Shown here in pieces: positions 6,991 through 13,760 of a stretch of DNA of 23,614 nucleotides. This stretch comes from a virus. Numbering within the stretch: position 1 is the stretch's first letter; each line of letters opens with the position of its first letter. The notes below the pieces were generated by a model. That model had not been told where the DNA came from. It made no database searches and worked only from the letters and a program-made list of their open reading frames with translations. Made by a program: the position numbers and the translations under genes. The stretch spans positions 1-23,614 of the IMG/VR virus record IMGVR_UViG_3300025127_000286; one strand, 5' to 3'.

Positions 6991-7429
6991 AAAGTTTCCA
7001 TTGGAAACTAAATATGATGCAGAAGACGACGTTAAAAAAATACAGAAACACGCTGCAACAAAAAAAGCAAAAGAAGCTCCCGAAAAAACTAATTTAGAAA
7101 AACTACCAAACCCTACTGGGTGGCGTATACTTGTTATGCCTTTTCAAGTTAAAGAAAAAAGTGAAGGCGGAATTATTATAGCACAAGAAACATTGGATAG
7201 AGCACGAGCAGCAGTACAAGTTGGTTATGTTTTAAAGATGGGACCACTTTGTTATGAAGACAAAGATAAATATCCTACAGGTCCATGGTGCGCGGAAAAG
7301 GATTGGGTGATATTTGCACGATATGCAGGATCACGCATGGAGATTGAGGGTGGTGAAATACGAATGTTAAACGATGATGAGGTTCTTGGAACTATAGATG
7401 ATCCAAAAGACCTTATTCACGCAATGTAA
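6962..7429 (+). CDS. groES: GroES-like co-chaperonin with N-terminal extension
   Basis: GroES (Cpn10) caps the GroEL cage during protein folding. Phage versions such as T4 gp31 let host GroEL fold the major capsid protein. The Cpn10 domain covers about residues 48-150: GWRILVMP opening strand, then the mobile-loop region KSEGGIII, whose III (71-73) corresponds to the GroEL-contacting IVL of GroES, then VGYVLKMGP, VIFARYAG and the closing EIRMLNDDEVLGTI. At 155 aa it is longer than the usual ~95. The extra ~47 N-terminal residues are Lys-rich and likely unstructured. No groEL is present in the window. Placement just before scaffold-like and capsid genes fits a folding role for the shell protein. 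Confidence 0.9.
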   Translation: MTTLQQLKDKKFPLETKYDAEDDVKKIQKHAATKKAKEAPEKTNLEKLPNPTGWRILVMPFQVKEKSEGGIIIAQETLDRARAAVQVGYVLKMGPLCYEDKDKYPTGPWCAEKDWVIFARYAGSRMEIEGGEIRMLNDDEVLGTIDDPKDLIHAM

Positions 7430-7448
7430 TTCATAGGAGGAATTAACT

Positions 7449-8444
7449 ATGCTAGAAGAAGAAAGAATAGACGTTGGGGAAGTTGATGAGCAAGAACAAG
7501 AAATTGATCTTGATGCACCAGCACCAGAACAATCCTTAGAGGAGGAAAAGATTGATGTCCAAGAATCTACTGAAGACGATAGTCAGTCCGCTGACGCATC
7601 TGAGAAATCTGATGAGCAGCCTGATGTTCAGGCTAGCGAACAGAAAAAAGAATTAGATGATTACAGCGACGGAGTTCAAAAAAGAATAGCGAAACTTACA
7701 CGCAAAATGCGTGAAGCTGAAAGGCAAAAAGAAGAAGCTATTCAGTATGCACAGAATTTAAAAACACAAGCTGAAAAGATGAGAGGTCAATATGATACTC
7801 TTGGAACTAATTATACTAAAGAGCTAGAAGCAAAAGTTTTAAACGGAATGGATGCTGCAAAATTAGCTTACAAACAAGCTATAGAAAAGGGCGATGTCGA
7901 ATCACAAGTAGAAGCGCAAAGACAAATAGCTCAGATGGCTATGGAAGAAGCTAAGTTGAATGCTATTAAACAACAACAAGAAGCACAGCAGAAAACAACA
8001 CCACAGCCACGCCAAGCTCAAACACAAGGATATCAAAGTCAACAAGAGCTGACACAAGATATTGCTCAAGCGGGACGTCAGTTAGATCCAAAAGCAGACA
8101 ACTGGGCCCAAAGAAACTCTTGGTTTGGCACGGATAATGCTATGACTTACACTGCATTTGACATACATAGAAAACTTGTAGAGGAAGAAGGATTTGACCC
8201 ACAATCAGATGAATATTATTCTGAGGTTGATAAACGGATTAGACTTGAATTCCCCCACAAATTTGATACAAATAAGGAATCTACACCTGAGCCACCGGCT
8301 CAGACTGTTGCAAGTGCCAAACGTCCGGCAACGAAAGGACGCAGAAAAACTGTGAAACTCACACCGTCACAGGTAGCTATTTCTAAACGATTAGGTGTGC
8401 CGCTAGAAGAATATGCGAAGCAATTAATCGCGAAGGAGGTATAA
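7449..8444 (+). CDS. Putative capsid scaffolding protein (331 aa)
   Basis: Scaffolds direct procapsid assembly and then leave. Residues 1-70 are strongly acidic (Glu/Asp/Gln). A coiled coil covers about 75-120 (VQKRIAKLTRKMREAERQKE onward) and continues with Gln/Ala-rich helix to about 200. The C-terminus is basic (ATKGRRKTVKL) with a short helix (SQVAISKRLGVPLEEYAKQL) that could bind the shell. Acidic, helical, Gln-rich composition and location one to three genes before the capsid gene are typical of podovirus scaffolds, which share little sequence. The Shine-Dalgarno is perfect (AGGAGG, 7435-7440). No head protease is visible, consistent with a P22-like strategy. Confidence 0.75.
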   Translation: MLEEERIDVGEVDEQEQEIDLDAPAPEQSLEEEKIDVQESTEDDSQSADASEKSDEQPDVQASEQKKELDDYSDGVQKRIAKLTRKMREAERQKEEAIQYAQNLKTQAEKMRGQYDTLGTNYTKELEAKVLNGMDAAKLAYKQAIEKGDVESQVEAQRQIAQMAMEEAKLNAIKQQQEAQQKTTPQPRQAQTQGYQSQQELTQDIAQAGRQLDPKADNWAQRNSWFGTDNAMTYTAFDIHRKLVEEEGFDPQSDEYYSEVDKRIRLEFPHKFDTNKESTPEPPAQTVASAKRPATKGRRKTVKLTPSQVAISKRLGVPLEEYAKQLIAKEV

Positions 8445-8448
8445 GCAT

Positions 8449-8907
8449 ATGGAAAAACAAAACATTAAAACCACTCGCGCGAGTCAAACTCGGGCTAAAA
8501 CTGAAAAGCCTAAAGTATGGACTCCCCCATCATCACTAGATGCACCGCCTGCACCAGACGGATATAGGCACAGATGGATACGAGCCGAAAGTATGGGTCA
8601 AGACGATTCAAAAAATATAACCGGCAAGTTGAGATCTGGTTGGGAATTTGTCAGAGCTGATGAATATCCAAATGAAGATTACCCGTCTATCGATTCAGGT
8701 AAGTACGCAGGTGTTATAGGAGTTGGTGGCCTTGTGCTGGCAAGGATAACCGAAGAGCTCGCGCAATCTCGTGAAGAATACTTTCGAAAGCAAGTAGCTG
8801 ATCGAGAAGAAGCATTAGAAAACGATGTCTTAAAGGAACAGCACCCAAGTATGCCGATCAATCAAGAGAGGCAGACTCGTGTAACTTTTGGTGGTACTAA
8901 GAAATAG
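8449..8907 (+). CDS. Conserved phage head-region protein of unknown function (152 aa)
   Basis: Residues 28-105 look like a compact domain (PPAPDGYRHRWIRAE, then GKLRSGWEFVRADEYP, then GVIGVGGLVLARITEE). I associate this pattern with phage proteins lying between scaffold and capsid genes. The N-terminus is basic and the C-terminal third is a charged helix (SREEYFRKQVADREEAL). There is no catalytic motif. It starts five bases after the scaffold stop with AAGGAGG upstream. It may be a head accessory or assembly factor, but function is inferred from place only. Confidence 0.75.
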   Translation: MEKQNIKTTRASQTRAKTEKPKVWTPPSSLDAPPAPDGYRHRWIRAESMGQDDSKNITGKLRSGWEFVRADEYPNEDYPSIDSGKYAGVIGVGGLVLARITEELAQSREEYFRKQVADREEALENDVLKEQHPSMPINQERQTRVTFGGTKK

Positions 8908-8963
8908 CATTTAGATATTTCACCCACCTATTTTAACAATAACCTTTAAGGAGGGTAAAACAT

Positions 8964-9503
8964 ATGGCAAATTTAGACGCCAAAAGCGGTTTTAATCCAA
9001 TTGGTAAAATGGGTAGTGGTCCCCCACAAAAAATGAACGATTATGTAGCCGACGCAGGTTACGCTACTGTTATGTTTCAAGGCGACTTAGTTAGACTAAA
9101 CGCTGGAAACCTAGAACAGTCAGCAGCCGGCAACGACGACAACGTTGGTGTTTTTTGGGGATCAACATTCACTGATTCAAACGGAAAGCCCGCTTTCAAA
9201 AACACAAGACCAGCAAGCACTGCAGCGACCTGTTTTGTTTATGATGATCCATACCAAGTATTTGAAGTACAGGGTGATGGTGCATCAGCTCAAGCAAACT
9301 TAGGTGCAAAAGCAAACATTGTAGTTGCAGCTGGAAATTCAACAACTGGTATATCTGGGATGGAAGTTGCATCTGCAGGTTTCGGTGGTGGTGGTAACGA
9401 CACTATCCTATGCGTAGGATTCTCTAAAAAAGAAGGTCGTAACGAACTAACTGCAGCAAACTTGCTTTACAACGTACTAATCGCAGGTCATATCTACAAA
9501 TAA
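8964..9503 (+). CDS. Probable capsid decoration/head protein (179 aa)
   Basis: The product is rich in Gly, Ala and Asn and looks like a beta-sandwich: short alternating strands, no long helix, and a GFGGGGNDTILCVGF turn near residue 138. It lies directly before the major capsid gene with a strong AAGGAGGG ribosome site, as capsid-decoration or head-stabilising proteins often do. I cannot name the family with certainty. The 56-base gap before it has no clear promoter or hairpin. Confidence 0.7.
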   Translation: MANLDAKSGFNPIGKMGSGPPQKMNDYVADAGYATVMFQGDLVRLNAGNLEQSAAGNDDNVGVFWGSTFTDSNGKPAFKNTRPASTAATCFVYDDPYQVFEVQGDGASAQANLGAKANIVVAAGNSTTGISGMEVASAGFGGGGNDTILCVGFSKKEGRNELTAANLLYNVLIAGHIYK

Positions 9504-9522
9504 TAGCAGGAGGATTTAAATC

Positions 9523-10425
9523 ATGGCTATATCAAGACAACAACTAGCTAAAGAGCTAGAGCCAGGTCTGAATGCATTATTTGGACTTGAGTACAAAAAC
9601 TACGAAAACCAACACGCAGAAATCTATGATACAGAAAATTCTGATCGAGCATTCGAAGAAGAAGTAATGTTATCTGGATTCGACAAAGCTGCAGTTAAAG
9701 CTGAAGGCGCTGGTGTGGTTTATGATAACGCGCAAGAAACTTTCACAGCAAGATATCAACACGAGACAGTGGCTCTCGCGTTCGCAATCACTGAAGAAGC
9801 GATTGAAGATAACTTGTATGACAAGATTTCTACTCGTTATACTAAAGCACTAGCAAGATCTATGGCTCAAACTAAGCAACTTAAAGCTGCTGGGATTTTG
9901 GATGGAGCTTTCACTACTTCTACAGGTGGTGATGGTGTTACGCTTTTAGCGGACAACCACCCAACAATTGCAGGTACTTTCAGAAATAAGTTAGCAACAG
10001 CTGCTGATTTATCTGAAACATCTTTAGAGCAAAGTGTTATTGACATCGCTGCACTAACAGATGAGAGAGGCTTAAAAATTGCTGCTCAGGGTGTAAAACT
10101 AATTATTCACCCAGGACAACAATTTGTAGCTGAGCGAATCATGAAATCTGCTAACCGAGTTGGAACTGCTGATAATGATATTAATGCTTTATCAAGCATG
10201 GGAATGATACCACAAGGATACGTGGTAAATAACTTCCTTGCTGACAACGAAGCGTTCTATATCAAAACAGACGTTCCTAACGGCATGAAACACATGGTTA
10301 GAGCACCAATCAAAACTGCCCTAGAGGGTGATTTTGAAACTGGTAACGTTAGATATAAAGCTAGGGAAAGATACAGCTTCGGCTTTTCTGATCCTAGAGG
10401 TCTATTCGGATCACCAGGTGTATAA
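9523..10425 (+). CDS. Major capsid protein, Mu gpT-like (HK97 fold)
   Basis: This is the shell subunit. The 300-aa protein shows the layout of Mu gpT-like major heads: N-terminal helix (ISRQQLAKELEPGLNALF), an EEEVMLSGFDKAAVKAEGAG extension, a spine-helix region with ITEEAIEDNLYDK (about 87-99), a Met/Ala-rich helix, a segment LADNHPTIAGTF (about 145-156), and C-terminal strands ending in RERYSFGFSDPRGLFGSPG. It has no N-terminal protease-cleaved delta domain, consistent with a separate scaffold. It has AGGAGG before the ATG. It closes the head transcript: a strong terminator follows 25 bases after its stop, typical of a very highly expressed gene. Confidence 0.9.
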   Translation: MAISRQQLAKELEPGLNALFGLEYKNYENQHAEIYDTENSDRAFEEEVMLSGFDKAAVKAEGAGVVYDNAQETFTARYQHETVALAFAITEEAIEDNLYDKISTRYTKALARSMAQTKQLKAAGILDGAFTTSTGGDGVTLLADNHPTIAGTFRNKLATAADLSETSLEQSVIDIAALTDERGLKIAAQGVKLIIHPGQQFVAERIMKSANRVGTADNDINALSSMGMIPQGYVVNNFLADNEAFYIKTDVPNGMKHMVRAPIKTALEGDFETGNVRYKARERYSFGFSDPRGLFGSPGV

Positions 10426-10450
10426 TCATTAAGGTTATAAACCAATTTAG

Positions 10451-10478
10451 AGGGGCGCTTCGGCGCCCCTTTTTATTT
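10451..10478 (+). terminator. Rho-independent terminator after the capsid gene
   Basis: A perfect 8-bp stem AGGGGCGC / GCGCCCCT closed by a UUCG tetraloop is followed by TTTTATTT. It is the strongest hairpin seen in the window and lies 25 bases after the capsid stop. Confidence 0.92.
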
Positions 10479-10505
10479 GCAATCACTATTTTAAAAGAGT
10501 ATAGT
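10477..10505 (+). promoter_or_regulatory. Sigma70-like promoter for the neck/tail operon
   Basis: TTGCAA (10477-10482), a 17-nt spacer and TATAGT (10500-10505) give 4/6 and 5/6 matches. The promoter begins within the U-tract of the capsid terminator, so termination and re-initiation are back to back. The leader up to 10571 carries an inverted repeat, AACACAG (10512-10518) / CTGTGTT (10541-10547), that could form a stem upstream of the ribosome site. Confidence 0.55.
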
Positions 10506-10570
10506 TAGCAAAACACAGACTTGACCAGACGGCCTCGCGACTGTGTTAAATTTATAAGGAGGATAAACAC

Positions 10571-11005
10571 ATGGGTACAACTACTTTTTCCGGTCCTATT
10601 AAAGCCGGAGACAAAAGAGAAGGAGCTACGAAAAATACTGGTTCCGTCTTAATGGCACAATCAAAAGTTATTGATATCATTGGTGCTACCAATACTACAG
10701 CCGTAGGAATTATTCCTGCAAACTCACAAATCGTTGATGTAATTTTAAATGTTACAACTGTTTCTAACGATGGTGGTGCAGCTACAGTAAAAATCGGACA
10801 CTCTGGTGATGATGACGAATATCTTGCAGCGACTAGCGTAAAAGGTTCGCCAGCTACAACTAGAGGTACTATTGGTACTGATGGTACAGATATTGGAACA
10901 TCTGATCAGACAGTTAACGCTGTGTTCACAGGAGCAAACGGTGATGGTACAACTGGTGCCGCTACGGTTACTGTTCTGTACATACAGAATAATAACTTAA
11001 GCTAA
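10571..11005 (+). CDS. Probable head fibre/decoration-type virion protein (144 aa)
   Basis: The product is a Thr/Gly/Ala-rich, helix-poor protein predicted to be mostly beta strands. It opens with MGTTTFSGPIKAGDKREGA and then carries a repeated-strand region with IIPANSQIVDVILNVTTVS, a surface pattern I associate with small marine-phage virion proteins. There is no enzyme motif. It is the first gene after the terminator/promoter junction, has AAGGAGG before the ATG, and is bracketed by hairpins on both sides, so it may be expressed at its own high level. A capsid surface or decoration role is inferred from position and composition. Confidence 0.7.
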   Translation: MGTTTFSGPIKAGDKREGATKNTGSVLMAQSKVIDIIGATNTTAVGIIPANSQIVDVILNVTTVSNDGGAATVKIGHSGDDDEYLAATSVKGSPATTRGTIGTDGTDIGTSDQTVNAVFTGANGDGTTGAATVTVLYIQNNNLS

Positions 11006-11017
11006 TAAGTAATTAAT

Positions 11018-11035
11018 GCGGGGCTTCGGCCCCGC
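11018..11035 (+). terminator. GC-rich UUCG hairpin with weak U-tract
   Basis: Stem GCGGGGC / GCCCCGC with a TTCG loop is followed by TAATTTAGG rather than a run of T. It may act as a partial terminator or as an RNA-stabilising/processing stem that adjusts expression between the 144-aa gene and those downstream. Confidence 0.6.
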
Positions 11036-11055
11036 TAATTTAGGAGGATAAAATT

Positions 11056-11343
11056 ATGGCAGGTGGTGGATCATTCACATCAGACCAGAAAACAGCACAC
11101 GCAATAGCTGATGGCCAGATGGTATCAGGGCCTTGTAGAGTTACATCCTTACAAGCAAAAGGTGGAACTAACTGTAGTGTTAAACTTTACGACAATACTT
11201 CTGCAGCGGGTACAAAAGTACATACTTTTTTGTTTGGTTCAGAGGGATTACAAATCTATTTTCCTGGTAGCGGTATAAGGTTTAAAACAGGTGTGTTTTT
11301 AGACTTAACAACTACTGGCGGCGTTACTATTACGTTTAACTAG
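11056..11343 (+). CDS. Small beta-rich virion protein (95 aa)
   Basis: This short protein has Gly-rich turns and hydrophobic beta strands (VKLYDNTSAAGTKVHTFLFG, and GVFLDLTTTGGVTITF at the end), with no helix-forming stretch. The family is not identified. Its form resembles small head-surface or tail-decoration proteins. It has a good AGGAGG ribosome site and sits between another beta-rich protein and the gp4-like adaptor, supporting a structural role. Confidence 0.65.
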   Translation: MAGGGSFTSDQKTAHAIADGQMVSGPCRVTSLQAKGGTNCSVKLYDNTSAAGTKVHTFLFGSEGLQIYFPGSGIRFKTGVFLDLTTTGGVTITFN

Positions 11344-11351
11344 GAGGTTCG

Positions 11352-12098
11352 ATGGCTTCATCAGGTACAACTACTTTTGAAAGTGGCTTTGCGATAGATG
11401 ATATTATACAGGAATCTTATGATCGTGTAGGTATTCGTGTAGTTAGTGGTTATCAATTAAAATCAGCAAGACGTTCTTTGAATATTTTATTTCAAGAATG
11501 GGCTAATAGAGGTTTGCATTATTGGGAAATAGATAAAACCAATATTGATCTAATCGAAGGTCAAGCAGAATACAAATTTTTTAGAAGTTCTGCTGATGGT
11601 ACAAGTGCAGTTACAACTCCTACGAACGGTATTTATGGTATTGATGACATATTAGAAGCAGCGCTAAGAGACAATAGAGCTGCAACAACTCAAAGTGATT
11701 CTGCTCTTACAAAAATAAACAGATCTACCTATTCTGGTTTGTCTAATAAACTATCAAAAGGATCACCCTCACAATACTACGTTCAAAGATTTACTGATCA
11801 CGTTATGCTTACAGTTTATCCAACAGCTGACGCAACAGCGGCAAATAAAAATCTTGCAATTTATTATGTTAAAAGAATTGATGATGTTGGTAATTATAGC
11901 AACACTGCTGATGTTCCGTACAGATTCGTTCCTTGTATGATAGCTGGCCTATCTTATTATTTGTGTCAAAAGTATAACCCAGAATTAGTTCAACAATTAA
12001 AGATGTTGTATGAAGATGAATTACAAAGAGCCTTAACAGCTGATGGTTCTTCTTCAAGCACATATCTAACACCACAGGCTTATTATCCAAATGTCTAA
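11352..12098 (+). CDS. Head-to-tail adaptor, P22 gp4-like
   Basis: In P22, gp4 binds the portal ring after packaging and starts the neck. Here residues 13-75 show the family pattern: IDDIIQESYDRVGIRVVSG, then SARRSLNILFQEWANRGLHY with W57, then an LIEGQAEYKF strand. The helical N-terminal bundle is followed by beta strands and a late helix (about 195-225: LSYYLCQKYNPELVQQLKML). The 248-aa length is somewhat above P22 gp4. It has AGGAGG directly upstream. Its end overlaps the next start, and it sits with a second adaptor (SU10-like) and downstream tail genes, which supports the assignment. Confidence 0.8.
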   Translation: MASSGTTTFESGFAIDDIIQESYDRVGIRVVSGYQLKSARRSLNILFQEWANRGLHYWEIDKTNIDLIEGQAEYKFFRSSADGTSAVTTPTNGIYGIDDILEAALRDNRAATTQSDSALTKINRSTYSGLSNKLSKGSPSQYYVQRFTDHVMLTVYPTADATAANKNLAIYYVKRIDDVGNYSNTADVPYRFVPCMIAGLSYYLCQKYNPELVQQLKMLYEDELQRALTADGSSSSTYLTPQAYYPNV

Positions 12099-12594
12099 TT
12101 TTGCAACAGGTAAAAAATCAAAAGCAATATCCGATAGAAGCGGTATGACTTTTCCATACAAAGAAATGAGAAAAGAATGGAATGGACTATTTGTACATAC
12201 GTCTGAATATGAAGCTAAACATCCGCAACTAGAACCAAAAACACAAAAAGGTGATAAGCAAGGTTTACAAAATGCTAGACCTGACAGGCAAGAAAATCCC
12301 GTTGCAAATATGTTGGGACTAAATTCTTTTGCTACGGCAGGACAAGGAACAAATACTATTACGGTAACTGAATCAAGTCACGGTAGAGCAACAAGTGATA
12401 CTGTAAGATTTAGAAACGTAATACCTTTTGATGGTCTTACAAAAGCTAAATTAGAACTAGCAACTGGTTATTCCATTACAAAGGTTGATGATAATACATA
12501 CACTTTTGTTATAAATACTGATACAGCTACAGTTGGAAATCAAAAAGGAGGAGGTGGACTTGCTTCAGCGGGTCCTGTAACATTAACGCCATGA
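12091..12594 (+). CDS. Neck/tail structural protein with C-terminal SHG module (167 aa)
   Basis: The N-terminal 50 residues (ISDRSGMTFPYKEMRKEWNG, then EYEAKHPQLEPK) form a small conserved phage segment found near neck genes, with no known activity. A basic linker (51-72) leads to a beta-rich module (about 79-160: TVTESSHG, then TKVDDNTYTFVI and a GGGG turn) that resembles a module in the large tail protein at 19280-21112. The start overlaps the gp4-like gene by eight bases and the end overlaps the next gene (ATGA). It is likely a minor virion component joining or decorating the neck. Confidence 0.75.
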   Translation: MSNFATGKKSKAISDRSGMTFPYKEMRKEWNGLFVHTSEYEAKHPQLEPKTQKGDKQGLQNARPDRQENPVANMLGLNSFATAGQGTNTITVTESSHGRATSDTVRFRNVIPFDGLTKAKLELATGYSITKVDDNTYTFVINTDTATVGNQKGGGGLASAGPVTLTP

Positions 12595-13292
12595 CAACTT
12601 ATGCAGAACTAGTAACGCAAATTAGAGGCTACACGGAAACTGATGATCAGGTTCTGACCTCAACTATTGTAAATGATTTTATAGAACATGCTGAACACAG
12701 GATTTTTAGAGATGTTGAACTACAAGATAGTAATGTTTATGTAAATGGTAATACTGCAGCCAATAATAGATTTGTAAGATTGCCTGGATATAGTGCTACA
12801 GATCCAACCAAACCTACAATATCAGATCTAACCAACATAAGATATGTGACGATATATTTGGATTCTGGAAATAAACAAAGATCTGAGCTGGTCAGGGTCG
12901 ATCAAGACTTTATGAATGAGTATTATGATACTCCAGAAGCGGGTCAATCCGACAAACCAAAGTATTATGCAAACTGGGATATGGGCACAATAGTCGTTGC
13001 GCCAACCCCAAATGCAGTGTATAAATTTGAGATAGGTATTACCAAAAAACAAACAGGCTTGTCTAGTGGTAACACTGAAACATGGATCAGCGTCAACGCT
13101 CCTCGTGTTTTACTATATGCCTGCTTATGTGAAGCGTTTAAGTTCTTGAAAGCTCCACAAGACCAACAAGTATATGAAGCTTCTTACAACGAAGCGATTC
13201 AACAACTTGCACAAGAACAATTAGGTAAAAAACGAAGAGATGAATATAGGGACGGAAGTTTACGTATTCCTATACCATCTGCAAACCCTTAA
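12591..13292 (+). CDS. Head-tail adaptor, SU10-like
   Basis: This resembles the phage SU10 adaptor family, neck proteins below the portal. It opens with a helix (YAELVTQIRGYTETDDQVLT) and then FIEHAEHRIFRDVELQDSNV, a characteristic arginine-rich segment. Beta strands follow, with WDMGTIVVAPTPNAVYKFEI, and a C-terminal helical pair (about 170-215: APRVLLYACLCEAFKFLKAP onward). The 233-aa length fits. It overlaps the gene before it (ATGA). With the gp4-like gene it would form the neck stack. The exact order in the particle cannot be read from sequence. Confidence 0.75.
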   Translation: MTTYAELVTQIRGYTETDDQVLTSTIVNDFIEHAEHRIFRDVELQDSNVYVNGNTAANNRFVRLPGYSATDPTKPTISDLTNIRYVTIYLDSGNKQRSELVRVDQDFMNEYYDTPEAGQSDKPKYYANWDMGTIVVAPTPNAVYKFEIGITKKQTGLSSGNTETWISVNAPRVLLYACLCEAFKFLKAPQDQQVYEASYNEAIQQLAQEQLGKKRRDEYRDGSLRIPIPSANP

Positions 13293-13304
13293 TAGGAGAA
13301 AAGT

Positions 13305-13751
13305 ATGGCGATATCACAAGCAGTTTGTAATGTATTCAAACAAGAGCTATTGAAAGGAAACCACGATTTCGACGGTGGTGCAACTTACTATATTGCGCTT
13401 TACACTTCTTCAGCAAATATGGGAGCAACTACTACAGCTTACTCAACATCAAACGAAGTAACAAACTCATCAGGTTCGGCTTATTCAGCAGGTGGTAAAG
13501 CATTAACTAGTCCAGCTGTAACAGGTGGATCGGGTGTTTCTACTGCATTTGTTGACTTTGCTAATATATCTTGGACTTCTGCATCTTTCACTGCGAACGG
13601 TGCTTTGATTTACAGACAAGATGGTAGTGCTCCAACTAATGATGCTGTTGTTGTGTTAGCGTTCGGTGGAGACTTCACAGCTTCGAACGGAACATTTACA
13701 ATTGAATTCCCTACAGCTGGCGGCGGATCAGAGATCATCAGATTAGGATAG
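13305..13751 (+). CDS. Beta-rich virion protein, tail-associated (148 aa)
   Basis: The N-terminus (ISQAVCNVFKQELLKGNHDF then YYIALYTSSA) resembles small phage proteins lying just before tail-fibre genes. The rest is Ser/Thr/Gly/Ala-rich predicted beta structure, ending in TFTIEFPTAGGGSEIIRLG. There is no catalytic motif. It has an AGGAG ribosome site, and the next gene begins nine bases after its stop. Possible roles are fibre base or receptor-side decoration. The evidence is positional. Confidence 0.7.
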   Translation: MAISQAVCNVFKQELLKGNHDFDGGATYYIALYTSSANMGATTTAYSTSNEVTNSSGSAYSAGGKALTSPAVTGGSGVSTAFVDFANISWTSASFTANGALIYRQDGSAPTNDAVVVLAFGGDFTASNGTFTIEFPTAGGGSEIIRLG

Positions 13752-13760
13752 GAGGATTAA

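Noticed and set aside
8908-8963. Promoter between the 152-aa and 179-aa genes
   Set aside because: AT-rich gap without a paired -35 and -10 at acceptable spacing; only a ribosome site is clear.
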